DNA from: Thysanoteuthis rhombus
Lineage: Eukaryota > Mollusca > Cephalopoda > Oegopsida > Thysanoteuthidae
NCBI GenBank assembly: GCA_963457665.1
Contig: OY735231.1
Coordinates: 33,142,183 to 33,206,182 of the forward strand
Length of the DNA: 64,000 bases
Direction of reading: 5' to 3'
Below the pieces are notes generated by a model that saw only the letters and a list, made by a program, of their open reading frames with translations, was not told the origin of the DNA and did no database searches. The stretch's first letter is position 1. Every line of letters starts with the position of its first letter. Of this stretch, positions 1-11,400 are shown piece after piece. Both the position numbers and the translations under genes were made by a program.

Positions 1-249
1 TCAGAGTAGACTCAATGAATCATGATTCTTTACAAAAAATGCCATCCCCAAAGAAAGAATTATTGCGATAAGTACATCTATACTGAAACGTATATTCGCA
101 TGATTTATCCATACACGAATAATCCCGTCATTATTTATTAGCGCAATCTTGATAGTCTCATATTCTTGATCGGCTTTCTGTAGGTTGCAAAACAGATTAT
201 GTAGTAATTTTAAAGCGTGGTCGATTTCAGCTGGTTCTTTTTTTATCAC

Positions 250-745
250 TAACCTTGCAAAAGTGTAATATTTATGTTAGTAGTCATCGAACTACAATGG
301 AAGAAATCTGTGTGTATGCACCGCAGTTACTCGACAACTGACCATTATTAGAAATCAACATTTGACCGACATATCAGTCAGCACAGACGGCAATGCAGCA
401 TCAAGTTTGAAGTCTATTGGGTAAGTGGAAATAAGAGAAATCTTACAAAAGATTTTTAAAAAAGCATAAAAGATTATAAACCCTTCTTCTAAGATTCTAT
501 TGATTATCTCCCTTGATTTCAGCTTCCAAAAACTATCCAAATTTAGATATAAAATATCTAGATTGAAAACATTGATGAGATGTAACCGAAATAATTCGAA
601 GCTGCAATTTCATGCGACGGACCGAAAATTATTTTACATGACGTTTATGGTAGGCTGCTTCACACACTATAAAGTTCAGCTCTTTGCAAACATACACTTT
701 TTGAATGGACACTGCTCTAGTTTATCCAGCAACGTAAATTATTGA
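250..745. repeat. Old dispersed repeat, copy 1 (partner at 51.83-52.22 kb)
   Basis: This stretch aligns colinearly, with gaps, to 51830-52220. Shared landmarks are TGTATGCACCG followed by a CGACAACTG-like block (about 318-345 versus 51883-51913), and a block near 590-650 (CTTCGAAGC-like, then a TTTATTTTACMTGA-like run) that matches 52095-52145. Short ORFs of 60-82 residues occur here in both strands, but none carries a recognisable domain and the reading frame is not kept between the two copies. The family is not recognised. It could be an old non-autonomous element. Confidence 0.45.
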
Positions 746-1039
746 TCCAATGGAGGTAACTAGTCATAATTCTTATCTTTGACTAGTAATGCTTCGGTTG
801 TGTCAGGTTCTCTTTATCATTTAATTGATTCCTGTATATCATGTTAGTAACTGGTGTTAATAATTTTTATTGATATTGGGAATATAAGTCAATGAGCCAG
901 GTCACCTATGGGTATTATTTGAATGGGAATATTCTGGTTGTGTTTTTTTAACTTGCTAGATATCTGCACTTCACAGTTTGACATGAAGACCATTGTGAAC
1001 TGGTAGTTGTACTAACTTTTAAGCCTTACCCTATGACAT

Positions 1040-1800
1040 GCACTCGAAATAATGAAAGTGGCTGTCCAGACGATATCGCTGGAATCTCCCCATGGAATCC
1101 TATGCAACTTTGTGGAAAAGGGGATGATAGGATACGGAAGGAGTGATTAAATTTTAGAGCGGAAGTCAGAGACATCATAGAATCTATTAGAAAACTTAAA
1201 TGGCAATGGACAGGCTACGTTGTGAGAATGACAGATAACCGATGGACATTACGACTCACAACATGGATCCCCAGAGATCACATGCGAAACCGAGTCCGAC
1301 AGAATACAAGATGGACAGATGAACTGGACAAATTTAGAAAATACCAGCCCTGCGATGCCCACGATGGAGAAGTGTGGCGAATCCTGGTGAAGGTCTATGT
1401 CCAACGACAGACGTTAAAAGACTGATGATGATGATCATCACGATAACTAAGTCCTCGATGAATTTCTATGAAGATTGGTGGGAGGATATGTAATAGGCTA
1501 CAGAAGAAGATATCTGATTTTGTTGCAGGTTAATGAACGATTACCTCCCATACGGCATAGTTATATCCATATCACATGATATTGCCATAAGTCTGTCTTA
1601 CCGTCTGTCCACAAGATAATTTCAGACGTTCACGATGAATTTCAATGAAATTTTGAGGAATGTAGAGAAATGGGACCATGATTGATTCTTTTCTGTGTTT
1701 TTTTTCTGTGTTTTTCATAAATGTGTACACTCCTGACTGTCCACACGATATTTCTGGAAGTTCTTAACCGATTACAATGAAATGAGAAGCAGTTTTTACA
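1040..1800 (+). repeat. Degenerate repeats around a GTCCACACGATAT-like motif
   Basis: Related blocks begin near 1058, 1436, 1606 and 1738. Each has a GTCCANACGATA-like start followed 30-50 bases later by an AATTTCAATGAAATTT-like run. The block near 1534-1660, including a TTACCTCCCATACG stretch, reappears on the opposite strand at about 6280-6402. The RTE 3' end at 1163-1440 interrupts the series. The family is not identified. Motifs of this general form are common in mollusc and arthropod intergenic DNA, which is recollection rather than a search result. Confidence 0.45.
1163..1442 (+). mobile_element. RTE-clade LINE, 5'-truncated 3' end
   Basis: An open frame without its own start (about 1160-1425) encodes the C-terminal tail of an RTE-type endonuclease-reverse transcriptase. 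Visible peptides include IIESIRKLKWQW, TTWIPRDHMRNR, RWTDELDKFRKY and CDAHDGEVWRIL, ending at LKD-stop. A short (TGA)n tail follows at 1424-1435, the microsatellite-type 3' end expected of RTE elements. The same tail recurs at 4668, 19131 and 53310-53680 in this window, so the family was active more than once. The endonuclease and palm domains are absent, so this copy is dead on arrival. Confidence 0.85.
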
Positions 1801-1880
1801 AGCAGAGATCATCCCTGGGCCTGTCTGCTACTATCATTGATGGGATGAGTCATGTTCAGAAGATGAAGGGCAATGGCTAG

Positions 1881-1881
<1 letters not shown>

Positions 1882-1926
<45 letters not shown>
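1882..1926. repeat. (GA)n microsatellite
   Basis: About 20 uninterrupted GA units. The tract ends in a short A/G-rich run directly before an unrecognised stretch. Confidence 0.95.
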
Positions 1927-1930
<4 letters not shown>

Positions 1931-1959
1931 GGGTGCTCCACAAAAATTCAGTTCCGTTG

Positions 1960-2205
1960 CACCTATTCACTGGATCCAGCTAAAGAAAGTTTCTTGGCAG
2001 TTCGGCCAACAAAGTCAATTTCATACGACTCCTGGTGGAAAACCCCCAAGTTGAGATCACCAGTGAGGAAAGTTGCTGGCACACCACCAAAGATCTGTGG
2101 GTAGAGGTTGCAGGCCTCCAATCGAACCAAAAAAGAGGCTGACAAAGAATCATTTTGTATGCAGCTCATACTACAGAATAAGGCTAACAACTGATGACAC
2201 CGATG
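1960..2205 (-). other. Unrecognised segment fused to the broken RTE 3' end
   Basis: On the minus strand the RTE frame runs through KQYCLCDAHDRV and then changes abruptly at about 2210, where the usual WRILGKVYVQRR ending is missing. The frame continues for about 75 residues (for example NLYPQIFGGVPATFL and IDFVGRTAKK) to a stop at 1963. The peptide is not recognised and may be noncoding. The junction could be a deletion, a recombination with another repeat, or an insertion site. Bias toward coding cannot be judged from one copy. Confidence 0.3.
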
Positions 2206-4665
2206 TGTTGGTACTCTATCGTGGGCATCGCAGAGACAGTACTGTTTGAATTTGTCTAGTTCGTTTCTCCATCTAGTACTCTGTCGGCCTTGGTCGCGCA
2301 TGTGATCTATAGGGATCCATGTTGTGAGTCGTGATGTCTATCGGTTATCTGCCATTCTTGCAAAATGGCTAGCCCATTGCCATTTGTGTTTTCTGATGGA
2401 TTATATGATATCTCCGACTCCTGTTTTCTCCTGGATATATGTTATGCTGTCCATGTGAGATTGAGCATAATTCTTTCATGTGCAAGTTGCATGCTTCTCA
2501 GTTAACGGTCAGTCTCTTGGTTAGATTCCATGTTTCAGCTCCATAGATGACTATCAGGAGGATGCATACCCTTCTTTTAAAGATTTTTGGGGTGTTCTTG
2601 TTTTTGAAGGTTGGGCTTGCTCTGCCAAAAGCTTGCCATCATAGAGTGATTCTCCACAGGATTTCTTCTTTTGAAGGTTTAATGGAGATTCGTTGTTCTA
2701 GATAGATGAAATGGTCTACTTTCTCCAGTTCTGCGTCTTCCTTTTTGATCCTTATGTTTTTATTTTCGACGTGATTGTTGCTCATGATCTTTGTTCTGCT
2801 GGAGTTCATGCGTAGGCCGACTTTCTTGCTTTCTTCAGTTGGTTAATCTAGCATTAGTTGAAAGTCGTGTAGGTTCTCTGCAAAAAGGGCAATGTTGTCT
2901 GCAAACCTGAGGTTGTTCAGATATTTGCCGTCTTTTTTTATTCCTTTAGTCTCCCGATCTAAGTCCCTGAAGATCATCTTGCAGCAGGTTGTGAAGAGTT
3001 TAGGTGAGCTGCTATCACCTTGTCTTACCCCTTTTTGGAGCTGAAAGGGTTTCGAGTCTTTGAGTACCCTGATAAAGGAGCAGCTGAGACTGTATATATG
3101 TTGTATACGAACGAGTCTAAACCTTGTAGATGGCCTTCATGAGTCGAAGGCCTTTTTGAAGTCGATAAATACTTTAGTGAGTGGCAGCTTGTCATCTGCT
3201 GTTTTTTCTTTCAGATGATTTATCGAATGCAGGAGGTCCATCGTCGAGTAGCTTCTTTCAAAGTCAGCTTGCTCCCGTGGTTGGCTTTCATCTTGTTTCA
3301 CCTCCCACAGGATTACTTCTGAGAAATCCTCGAACAGATTACTCACGTCTTGCGTATCCTGTTCGTTGTTTTGTAGTCCTTGTTTGGAGAAAGAGAGTTT
3401 TTGGTAATATTCTTGGGTACGTTGGAAAATCTTGTCTCTGTCTGTTGTTAGGTCTCCATTTTCCTCGAGTATGTTGTTTATTTGCTTCTGTCCTGGATTG
3501 GGGCCTTTGTCTATAGCTTTGAAGCCCTGACCCTTTTCGAGAGCTGTTTCGATGACTGCTATCGTTTATCTTCTGTCTTCTCTTCGTTTCTTCTTTATTG
3601 CTTTATTCAGTTCGGTCTCTTCAGTTTTCTCTCTTGTAGGCGGCTTGAGGTTCCAGCGTTTTTCCATGAGATTCCTGATTTCATTTGAGATTTTATTGTT
3701 GGTTTGTGTGCGCGTTGGTTTATACATAGAGGCGATTTCTATTAGAGAGGCTGTTATTTTGTTGCTGAGTTCGTTGATGTTGGTGTTGTTTTCTTGTTCA
3801 GTAGGAATTTTATACCTGTTCTTCAGTTCAAGCTTGAAGGATCAAGTGTGTTCTTCTGGAATGTTTAGTGGTTGCAATTTGGCGTGGAGCATTTTTCTGT
3901 GTTATCTGTTGGTGTTAACCTGAATTTTACATCTTACCATTTTCTGGCCGCCTCCTCTGTTGACTTGATTTAGAACTTGGATAACCTTGACGGTGTCGCT
4001 TTTGTTCGTTAGGATATAATGTAGTTCGTTCTTCGTTTTGTGGATAGGGCTTTTCCTAGTCCATTTTGTATTGGGTCCCTTCTTGAAGAAGGTATTCATG
4101 ATTTTGAACCCATTACCCATTATGAAGTTTACTTGGTCCTCTCTCTTGTTTCGTAGTTCATATCCGAATTTACCGACGCAATTTTCATTTCATTACGCTA
4201 CCTGTGCGTTGAAGTCTCCCATGATGATATTGAAGTATTCTCTGTTGTCTTAGAGTACGGAGTTCAAGTCACCATAGAAGTTTTCTATCTCCTCTTGGGC
4301 AGATTACGAAGTGGGAATGTAGACTTGGATGACATTTAGTTTGTACCTCTTCCAAAGTTGTGTAGTGACGCTGGCTATTCGGTCCGAGGCAGCTTTGAAG
4401 CCTGCTATGTTGTTTTTGAGGTCCTTATTGATGTGAAAGCCTACTCCACTTTGTTTTACTTTCTCTTTTCCCAAGCTGTAAAGAAGATATTGGCTCTACA
4501 GTTCGATTAGTTCTCTGGGTCTTCTCATTTCACTAAAGCCTATAATGTCCCATGTGATGTTTTTGATTAAATTTCCTAGATCGGTTAGGTGCATGTCAGT
4601 TGAGATTGTTCTGACTTTGTAGGTACCAATGTATAACGTTTTTCTTTTGATGATGGTTTAAGGAT
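2205..4665 (-). mobile_element. RTE-clade LINE, nearly full-length but broken
   Basis: Reading 4665 down to 2205, pieces of a single endonuclease-reverse transcriptase polyprotein appear in order. First is an AP-endonuclease-type region; MGDFNAQV is visible at about 4200-4225 and an in-frame stop follows it. Next is a decayed linker, then the palm with VFIDFKKAFDS at 3137-3170. The catalytic box reads FADNIALFAEN near 2875-2907, where the second Asp of the usual FADD is Asn. The C-terminal region with QSTRWRNELDKFKQY lies at about 2230-2280. Frameshifts and stops break the frame many times. The last part of the C terminus and the (TGA)n tail are lost at about 2210. It is a pseudogene and the longest RTE copy in the window. 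Confidence 0.85.
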
Positions 4666-4667
4666 AG

Positions 4668-4712
4668 AGAAGTGTGGCGAATCCTGGGGAAGGTCTATGT
4701 CCGTTAAAAGAT

Positions 4713-4761
<49 letters not shown>
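4668..4761 (+). mobile_element. Tiny RTE 3' tip with (TGA)n tail
   Basis: About 45 bases match the final codons of the RTE family (VWRILGKVYV-like), with roughly 10 bases missing before the last codons. A tail of about 16 TGA units follows at 4711-4759. It lies head to head with the 5' side of the larger minus-strand RTE. It is either a separate, severely 5'-truncated insertion or the remains of a recombination between RTE copies. The tail is read as I/H repeats in overlapping spurious ORFs. Confidence 0.8.
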
Positions 4762-5115
4762 AGGGGCTATGTCTGGGTAGTCGCTGTTGAACCAACGACC
4801 CGGTAGAAACGGGTGTTCTCTTGGTGGAGTGTTTGGGTAGTCGCTTTCGGAGCGCATCACCCCCATCCAAAGTAAGCGATGTGGTTGGGCCTTTTGGGAC
4901 CGAGGAGGCAGCAAGTACAGCAGGTGTAATTTTCTTTATGCGAACCATGAGGAGTGTTGGACCATGCCCTGCCACGCTGACCCATGACGTATTGGTCGTT
5001 TAGAGTGCCGATGTCATTTAGAGTGGCCTTAGAGCTCAACAGGCTCTCAGCACCCTTCATATCTGTTTTTGGAAGGTAGGTACGGGTGTTGGCAGCACTG
5101 AAGAGAAAAATATAT
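4762..5115 (-). other. Possible 5' leader of the minus-strand RTE
   Basis: This roughly 350-base stretch is richer in G+C than its surroundings and lies directly upstream, in the minus direction, of the RTE endonuclease start. Overlapping open frames cover it in two phases, with peptides such as LDGGDALRKRLPKHS and RGRAWSNTPHGSHKENY. No domain is recognised. It could be the untranslated or regulatory leader of the same RTE, separated from it only by the 4668-4761 tip. It could also be another repeat. The first reading is inference from position. Confidence 0.35.
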
Positions 5116-6402
5116 GGAATATGGTACAAAATTTCTGTTACTGATAGTTATTTTCTTGCCGGCCCAATGGATCTCCACTACGTGTACTCAGATGGTTAGT
5201 TCGTGTTTGATCATACCTCTCCCTTATTTTTCAAAGGTTTTTAAAAAAACTAAGTTAAAGTCCAGAGTTTGCATTTTTAGGAAATCCAAATTTTAATCTT
5301 GTGGGTGTCTTCGGGTGTGTGCTTCAGAGAGGGAGAGGGGGAGAGAAGACGAAGGCAGAAGGACAGAAAGAGATCGTTACCCTCAGATTTTAGAGTTGAA
5401 TTTTAAGAAAATCCGGAAAAATATAAACTTGAAAATGAAAAAAAAACAAAAACAAAGAAAACAAAAAAAAAACAAGCAGTACTTATCTGAGCCAGACTGA
5501 GATTTCTGGTTGAAGAGGGTGGGCGATTTTTACAGTCACAGTTCAAAGTTTCAAAGAACTCAACCATTCGCTATTTTGTTAAAGAATTTTGCCGTGTCCT
5601 TCAATTCTGTCCGCTTGTTTTGGGTGTCCTGACTCAATAACCAGTAAACTATAACTTTGGAAAGGAAAAGAAAAAAAAAAAAAGAAAAAGGAAATCTATC
5701 CAGAGCCTGACAAAATGTCTCTTCCACTTCCTGGCAGAGATGACTATATACATTAATTATCTAAGGAAAGCTAATAAAACAAGACTGCCAATATCACCTG
5801 TCACTTATTCCAGAAATGCGGAACGAAGCTACGCCAGGCCCTGGGAGACAGTATCTTGATTGCTCTGGTTAACATGCACGCATACACTGGATGTAACCCA
5901 TTGAGTTCCTTCGCATGTCGTTCGAAGCTTGGAGCCTTGAAGCTCATCATAAGATAAGAGCATTGCCAAGAAGTGTTTCGCGAGCACACATATACACACA
6001 CACGCACAGATAAATACATGCACTCGTCTTCAATTCTCACCATGTCATCATTGTCGTCGTAAATCTACTGAGATATATTACAACATTTTTAGAGTGATAT
6101 CCTGCGTACAGTGGTGAGTGTATATACATGTATTTGAAAAAGGGGAAAATATCAACCAATTAAAAAGTCATCCCTGGATCCAACCCCAAAACTTTCAGAG
6201 ATATTGCGTGGACAGTCAGTAAAGTATACGTGTATGAATACAAAAAATATCCCTCAATCAGAAAGTATCTCACTTCTTGCTGACTGGATTATCCTCCGTT
6301 CCACGAAATTCCTATGGAATCTATCGTGAACAGGTGGACAAACTGAAAGACTGGCGGATAGCAATGTTATGTGATATCTACGTAACTACGTCGTATGGGA
6401 GG
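5116..6402. other. No gene seen; purine-rich stretch and one repeat
   Basis: Positions 5310-5480 are strongly purine-rich on the + strand (GA-rich, then A-rich). Short A tracts occur at 5450-5475 and 5665-5690. Positions 6280-6402 are an inverted copy of the block at 1534-1660. The 60-80 residue ORFs here are not recognised and look random. Confidence 0.5.
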
Positions 6403-6727
<325 letters not shown>

Positions 6728-7017
6728 TAAGCCTAATGTGGTCTGGCATATAGCTCCATTGTTGCACTAAAAATGATTAAATAAACATTTGAAAACTTAG
6801 CCGGGGAAGGGTAGGCAATCGGGTCCAGATAGATATAATAATATAATTCTCTTTGCTTCCTGTCCCATCACCTGACATCTTGGCCAAGGTCAAATTAAAT
6901 ACATACTTCTCAGAAAATGAAGATACATATCTGCATAGCAATTATTTTTTTAAGAATTATGCACATGTGTATACTCCTAGCCCCTCCATACACATATATG
7001 TGGGGGATGAAAAATAT

Positions 7018-7023
7018 ATATGT

Positions 7024-7102
<79 letters not shown>

Positions 7103-7205
7103 TAGACAGAGTATATATATATTCATTCGTTTTTGTGTACTTGTTGGAAAATACAAAGTACGCTATGTGTGTGTGTGTATGTATGTGTGTGTGTGTGTTT
7201 GTGTG
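7018..7205. repeat. Compound microsatellite (TA)n(GA)n and (TG)n
   Basis: (TA)n at about 7030-7070 passes directly into (GA)n at 7071-7097. After a short spacer, a GT-rich tract lies at 7165-7205. Open frames across it are artefacts of the repeat. Confidence 0.9.
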
Positions 7206-7566
7206 TATGCGTGTGTTCTGTCTGATCAACACAGTTATGAGAAGACATGGTAAAAGGCCTGTACTGTTTTTAATCCCCGAAATAGGTCAATGGTTCAACA
7301 GCTGATGATCCCTTCCATATTATTAAACATACAACATTAGGATCCGATTATAAACAACAATGATAAAATTTGACATTTTTTGTATAACGCAAAATACCTG
7401 AACGTCGCACATTTATAAGGTTCGAAGAGTAATTGACTTTCACGATGAGACATCGTAGAATGATTTGGAGGACCGTTTGTATTTAAATCATGAAATTTCG
7501 AAACAAAAAAAAGCAAACAATTTTCAGCTAAAGTGTAAACTTTATGACTATATAAGTTTATGTATA

Positions 7567-7815
7567 CAAAGGCCCAAATGACTGCTTCAACTCCAAATTC
7601 TCATTTTTTTTTGTTCATTCACTGTCTATATCTGCTATTTGTTTCTCCAAGCAATCCATTTCTCAATAATATAATTGTCTGCGTTGAGAAACTAATACAG
7701 TGAATGAACAAAAAAATGAGAATTTGGAGTTTAAGCTGTTATTCAAACCTTCGCACTACCTGTGACTATTTAGCTCAATAGTAAGATAAACACTACGTTG
7801 AAGCCGCTACCCCCT
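7567..7815 (+). mobile_element. tRNA-derived SINE copy, rearranged with an inverted duplication
   Basis: The right half (about 7658-7815) follows the SINE family seen at 21.9, 56.3 and 58.5 kb. A box-A-like TTTAGCTCAATAGTAAGA is followed by ACGTTGAAGCCGCTACCCC, where the copy stops before box B. The left part (7567-7625) is the reverse complement of 7696-7757. The best 36-base core, CTCCAAATTCTCATTTTT onward, is nearly perfect. The inversion therefore duplicates the middle of the SINE. The arms are much more alike than SINE copies are to each other, so the rearrangement is recent relative to the family. Confidence 0.7.
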
Positions 7816-8180
7816 CACAATTTCTCTATCTCTCTATCTCCCTCTCGTTCTGTATATAATTATTGTTGAACATGTTTTGGAGTTGACTCTTTTTCTAAAT
7901 TTGTAAGAAATAAAGAGAGAAAAGAAAAAAATAACATTCCAGGAAACTTCATTTTATAAGTCACTGTGACTGAATTTTTGGATAAGGGCAAGCATCTTCA
8001 GCATGTTTAGGATATATATGAAAATAAAAGGTTACCATTCTTGCGATCAGATTTACCTCCCCTTGGCACATTCTGTCTACAAAAATGCATACATATTGTC
8101 TAAAATCATATACACAGTAAGTAAACAAGAAATTTTATCTCCACGTATCTATATCCGTAGGAAACAATTTTGTCTTCGTG

Positions 8181-8378
8181 TACAGTTTATTTTATTGGAA
8201 TAAATAGGGACTCTGAGATAAATTTTATAAGGCAATGCAAAGCAATCCAAACACCCTCATCTTTTAGCCATCCCGTTTGATGATCTGGCATATATAAAGG
8301 ATGATGGTGTTTGGACTGCTTTGCATTGCCTTATAAAATTTCTCTCAGTCCCTATTTATTCCAATAAATTAAACTGTA
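8181..8378. repeat. Near-perfect 82-bp inverted repeat (foldback)
   Basis: The left arm 8181-8264 and the reverse complement of the right arm 8297-8378 match over about 82 bases with only a handful of mismatches and one 2-base indel. The core is AATTTTATAAGGCAATGCAA. The loop is about 32 bases. The right arm runs into GGCGC and a long (TA)n. A single related arm lies near 46650-46715. It could be a foldback MITE or a local inverted duplication. A transcript would form a long hairpin. Confidence 0.85.
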
Positions 8379-8383
8379 TGGCG

Positions 8384-8492
<109 letters not shown>

Positions 8493-11400
8493 GCGCGCGC
8501 CATATTTAATCCATTCGCCGATAGAGGATTGTCGATCTAAGTTATTAATGGACGTATCCTATCGCCTTTGAAGTTTCGATACTCACTCTACCCAAGAAAT
8601 TCTTGGGTTTCCCTCGATATTCCAAGGGAGGGTCAGTTGCACCGGCTGCACCCTCTTCTCGTGGGTCATAGGGACAAATATTCAACCAGAATATTCATCT
8701 GAAACGTGTATCGATCTGGGGGCGGAGGCTCTAATGTCCTGCAATCATTAATGCATTGCAATAGAAATCACTGCCTGCTCATGATACTTGCCACTTTTAT
8801 TACAACGCATTTAGTCATTGCCGCCGAGAATGTAACGCTCAACTTGTGATCAAATAGGCACCTTGGAAAATTCAGATGGTGACTAACGACAGGGTATAAT
8901 TCGCAGCATTTGAATTTAAATATGGCCTTCCAAGACATTCATCTAGAAAATTGTGGTTAATGGTAGGAACGACTTGCAAAGACATTTTCTTTGTTTAGAT
9001 CGTTTGTCTTATCGTTAAAACTAAGAATTTTCTTCCGGTTCCAGATCGAATATTATCTTTTATGTCCCGCAATTTTCTGTCGTGAAGATTGACTTATGCT
9101 GCTAGAATTGAGTAGAACGTGGGGCCTTTTAGTTTGTCGCCACTAAAAAAGCTCATGTCCATAATTTTAAAGTGCGAAAGCCTAGAAAGAGAGCAAAAAG
9201 ATCGAGATTTCGTTAGCCCCTAGACCTTTCCATGTTGGGGACTTAAGAAAAAGACTCATGGTGTTTTTTCGGCAAGAAAAAGAAAATTCAACTTAATCTG
9301 TTTTTTTGTTTTTGTTTTTGTTTTTGTTTTAGCCATCCGTACATTGAAATCATAGACGTCAGCTTTTGGCGATGACAAATAAAGATGGCCCTAGAAAAGG
9401 TTTTGTAGCTAAGTTTGTATCCGCTCTTTGTAAAATGTGCCATTCATGTGCAGAAGAATGAACAGACGATCGGTTTGTATATTGAAGTAATTTTGTTAGT
9501 AAAAAACATAAGTTCTAATCCGGGTTTCTTTCATATCTAAAACGCTGAGGGGACTCACATCAATCTATCCATTAAATGGGGGGTTAACTTTTAATTGTAT
9601 AATAGAAAGTTAGCTGAACCAATGGAAGTTCTGCAGGTCATGTCTCTGCTCATCTCTCACCCTTCCAATGTATCTTTTCATTCTCTTCCTTATCCCTTCC
9701 AATCTTCGTTGTCTGTCCATTTTTTTAATCTACAAATTCAAATTCTATTCAAATGTGGATTGATTTCTTATACGAAAATCATCCTACACTCTTATTGACC
9801 TACCTAACTTCCTTCTTTGTCCCCTCTCTTGTTACCCTCTTATTAAACCACCTAATTTTCCCTACTTTCTTCTTTCTTTATACCATCTTATCAAACTACC
9901 TAATCTTTCACTTATGTTAGTACTAAAAACGTAACATTCGAATGCACGTAGGAACAAGCAAAATAATATTATTATTATTCATCCGCCAACAAAAGCGTAT
10001 GTATAATTAGTTGGTAAAGTCCTGCATCGTTATCAACAGAAGACGATGCCCCGTCGACCAGTCACTTTGATATAGCTCCCCACTTAGATTTTCATTTCTT
10101 GTGGGCATATTACATCTAGTTGGTATTTTTTTTTGGTAAGTCCTGGTCTAGTTGTTTTTCCCCAAACAATTCGAAAATGTAAGAAGGAGAAAAATATTTT
10201 TGAAATAATTTTACCTCTTCTTCATTTCTCTTAATTTTCTGAGGTTGATATTGATTTTCTCTTGGATTATGTTTTTGGGGGTAAGAAAGTTTTTTCAGGT
10301 CAATGCTTATAGTACGTAACAAAAATGTGAACTCTTTTAAAAAGAGACTTGATGAATAGCGGAATAAAAAAGGAAATTCTATATAACTACAAGTCCATAA
10401 TAAACATTCAGAAGTCACGCGAAAATCCAAAATGATTACAGGAGTCTGGAGAAGACGATTTAACATAAGATCTATTTCAGAAAATATCACTAAGCTAAGC
10501 TAAGCTTAACTGAAGATTTCCAAATCTGACGCGCCAATTCCTTTCTTGGAAGAGTATTACGCCTTCTTCGCATTTTTGCACGTCTTTGTCTAGTTTCTTT
10601 TGTATTTTATTGTTGATGATGCCTTTCATTCTGGACTTCTAGTATTCTTGTCTAAAGCTGACTGGTTCTTGGCTTCTGGAGAACTTATTATACTGATTAT
10701 CAGCCAGTTATTCACTGCATATATGTATATATGGGATATATGTATGTATGTGCGTATAGGATAGTTAAAATGTTTGAATGGGACTATGACACCATTGCTC
10801 TTGGTAGGATTTCACACCCCATCAAATTGCTATATACTTTCGAGATGAACTTTGTTAGTTAGTAACCCCGAATTTTTACGAGAGAAAAGATTGAGAGAGT
10901 AGATAGAGCCTAAAATACTGATAAATAAATAGAGACATTTCAGGAAAGGAGTTTAAAGAACTAGAGAGTAAATAAATTGCACTTTTTATTGCTAGACTCT
11001 TTTATTCATTTCCAAATTTCTTTGCCTTTTTTAATTACCAATCTTCAGATAAAATCAATTCTACATCTCTTTAAATCCAAACCATTTTGCAAACATCAGT
11101 CAATTAGGAAATTCATTGCAAAAACATTCCATTTTTTTTTTTGTTTTTGATATTCTTGAAATAAAGAAACTAATTTAATTAAGAACGACAATCGGAATTT
11201 TTTTCTGACAGATACAAAAGTAGAAAACAATCGTTATCACTAATTTTGTGGGAAATGAACAGATTTCAATCGAAATCCAACATCACCCATTTTTATACGC
11301 ATTACAAATTGAACAAGGATGGCTGCTAAGAAAGGACGATGTTATTAAATTGTATTCGCGAATATGGAATCATTGAATGATTTTTAAAAAATAATCAAAA

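Noticed and set aside
8591-8607. Palindrome CCCAAGAAATTCTTGGG as an operator
   Set aside because: Isolated, with no associated gene; short palindromes are expected by chance in 64 kb.
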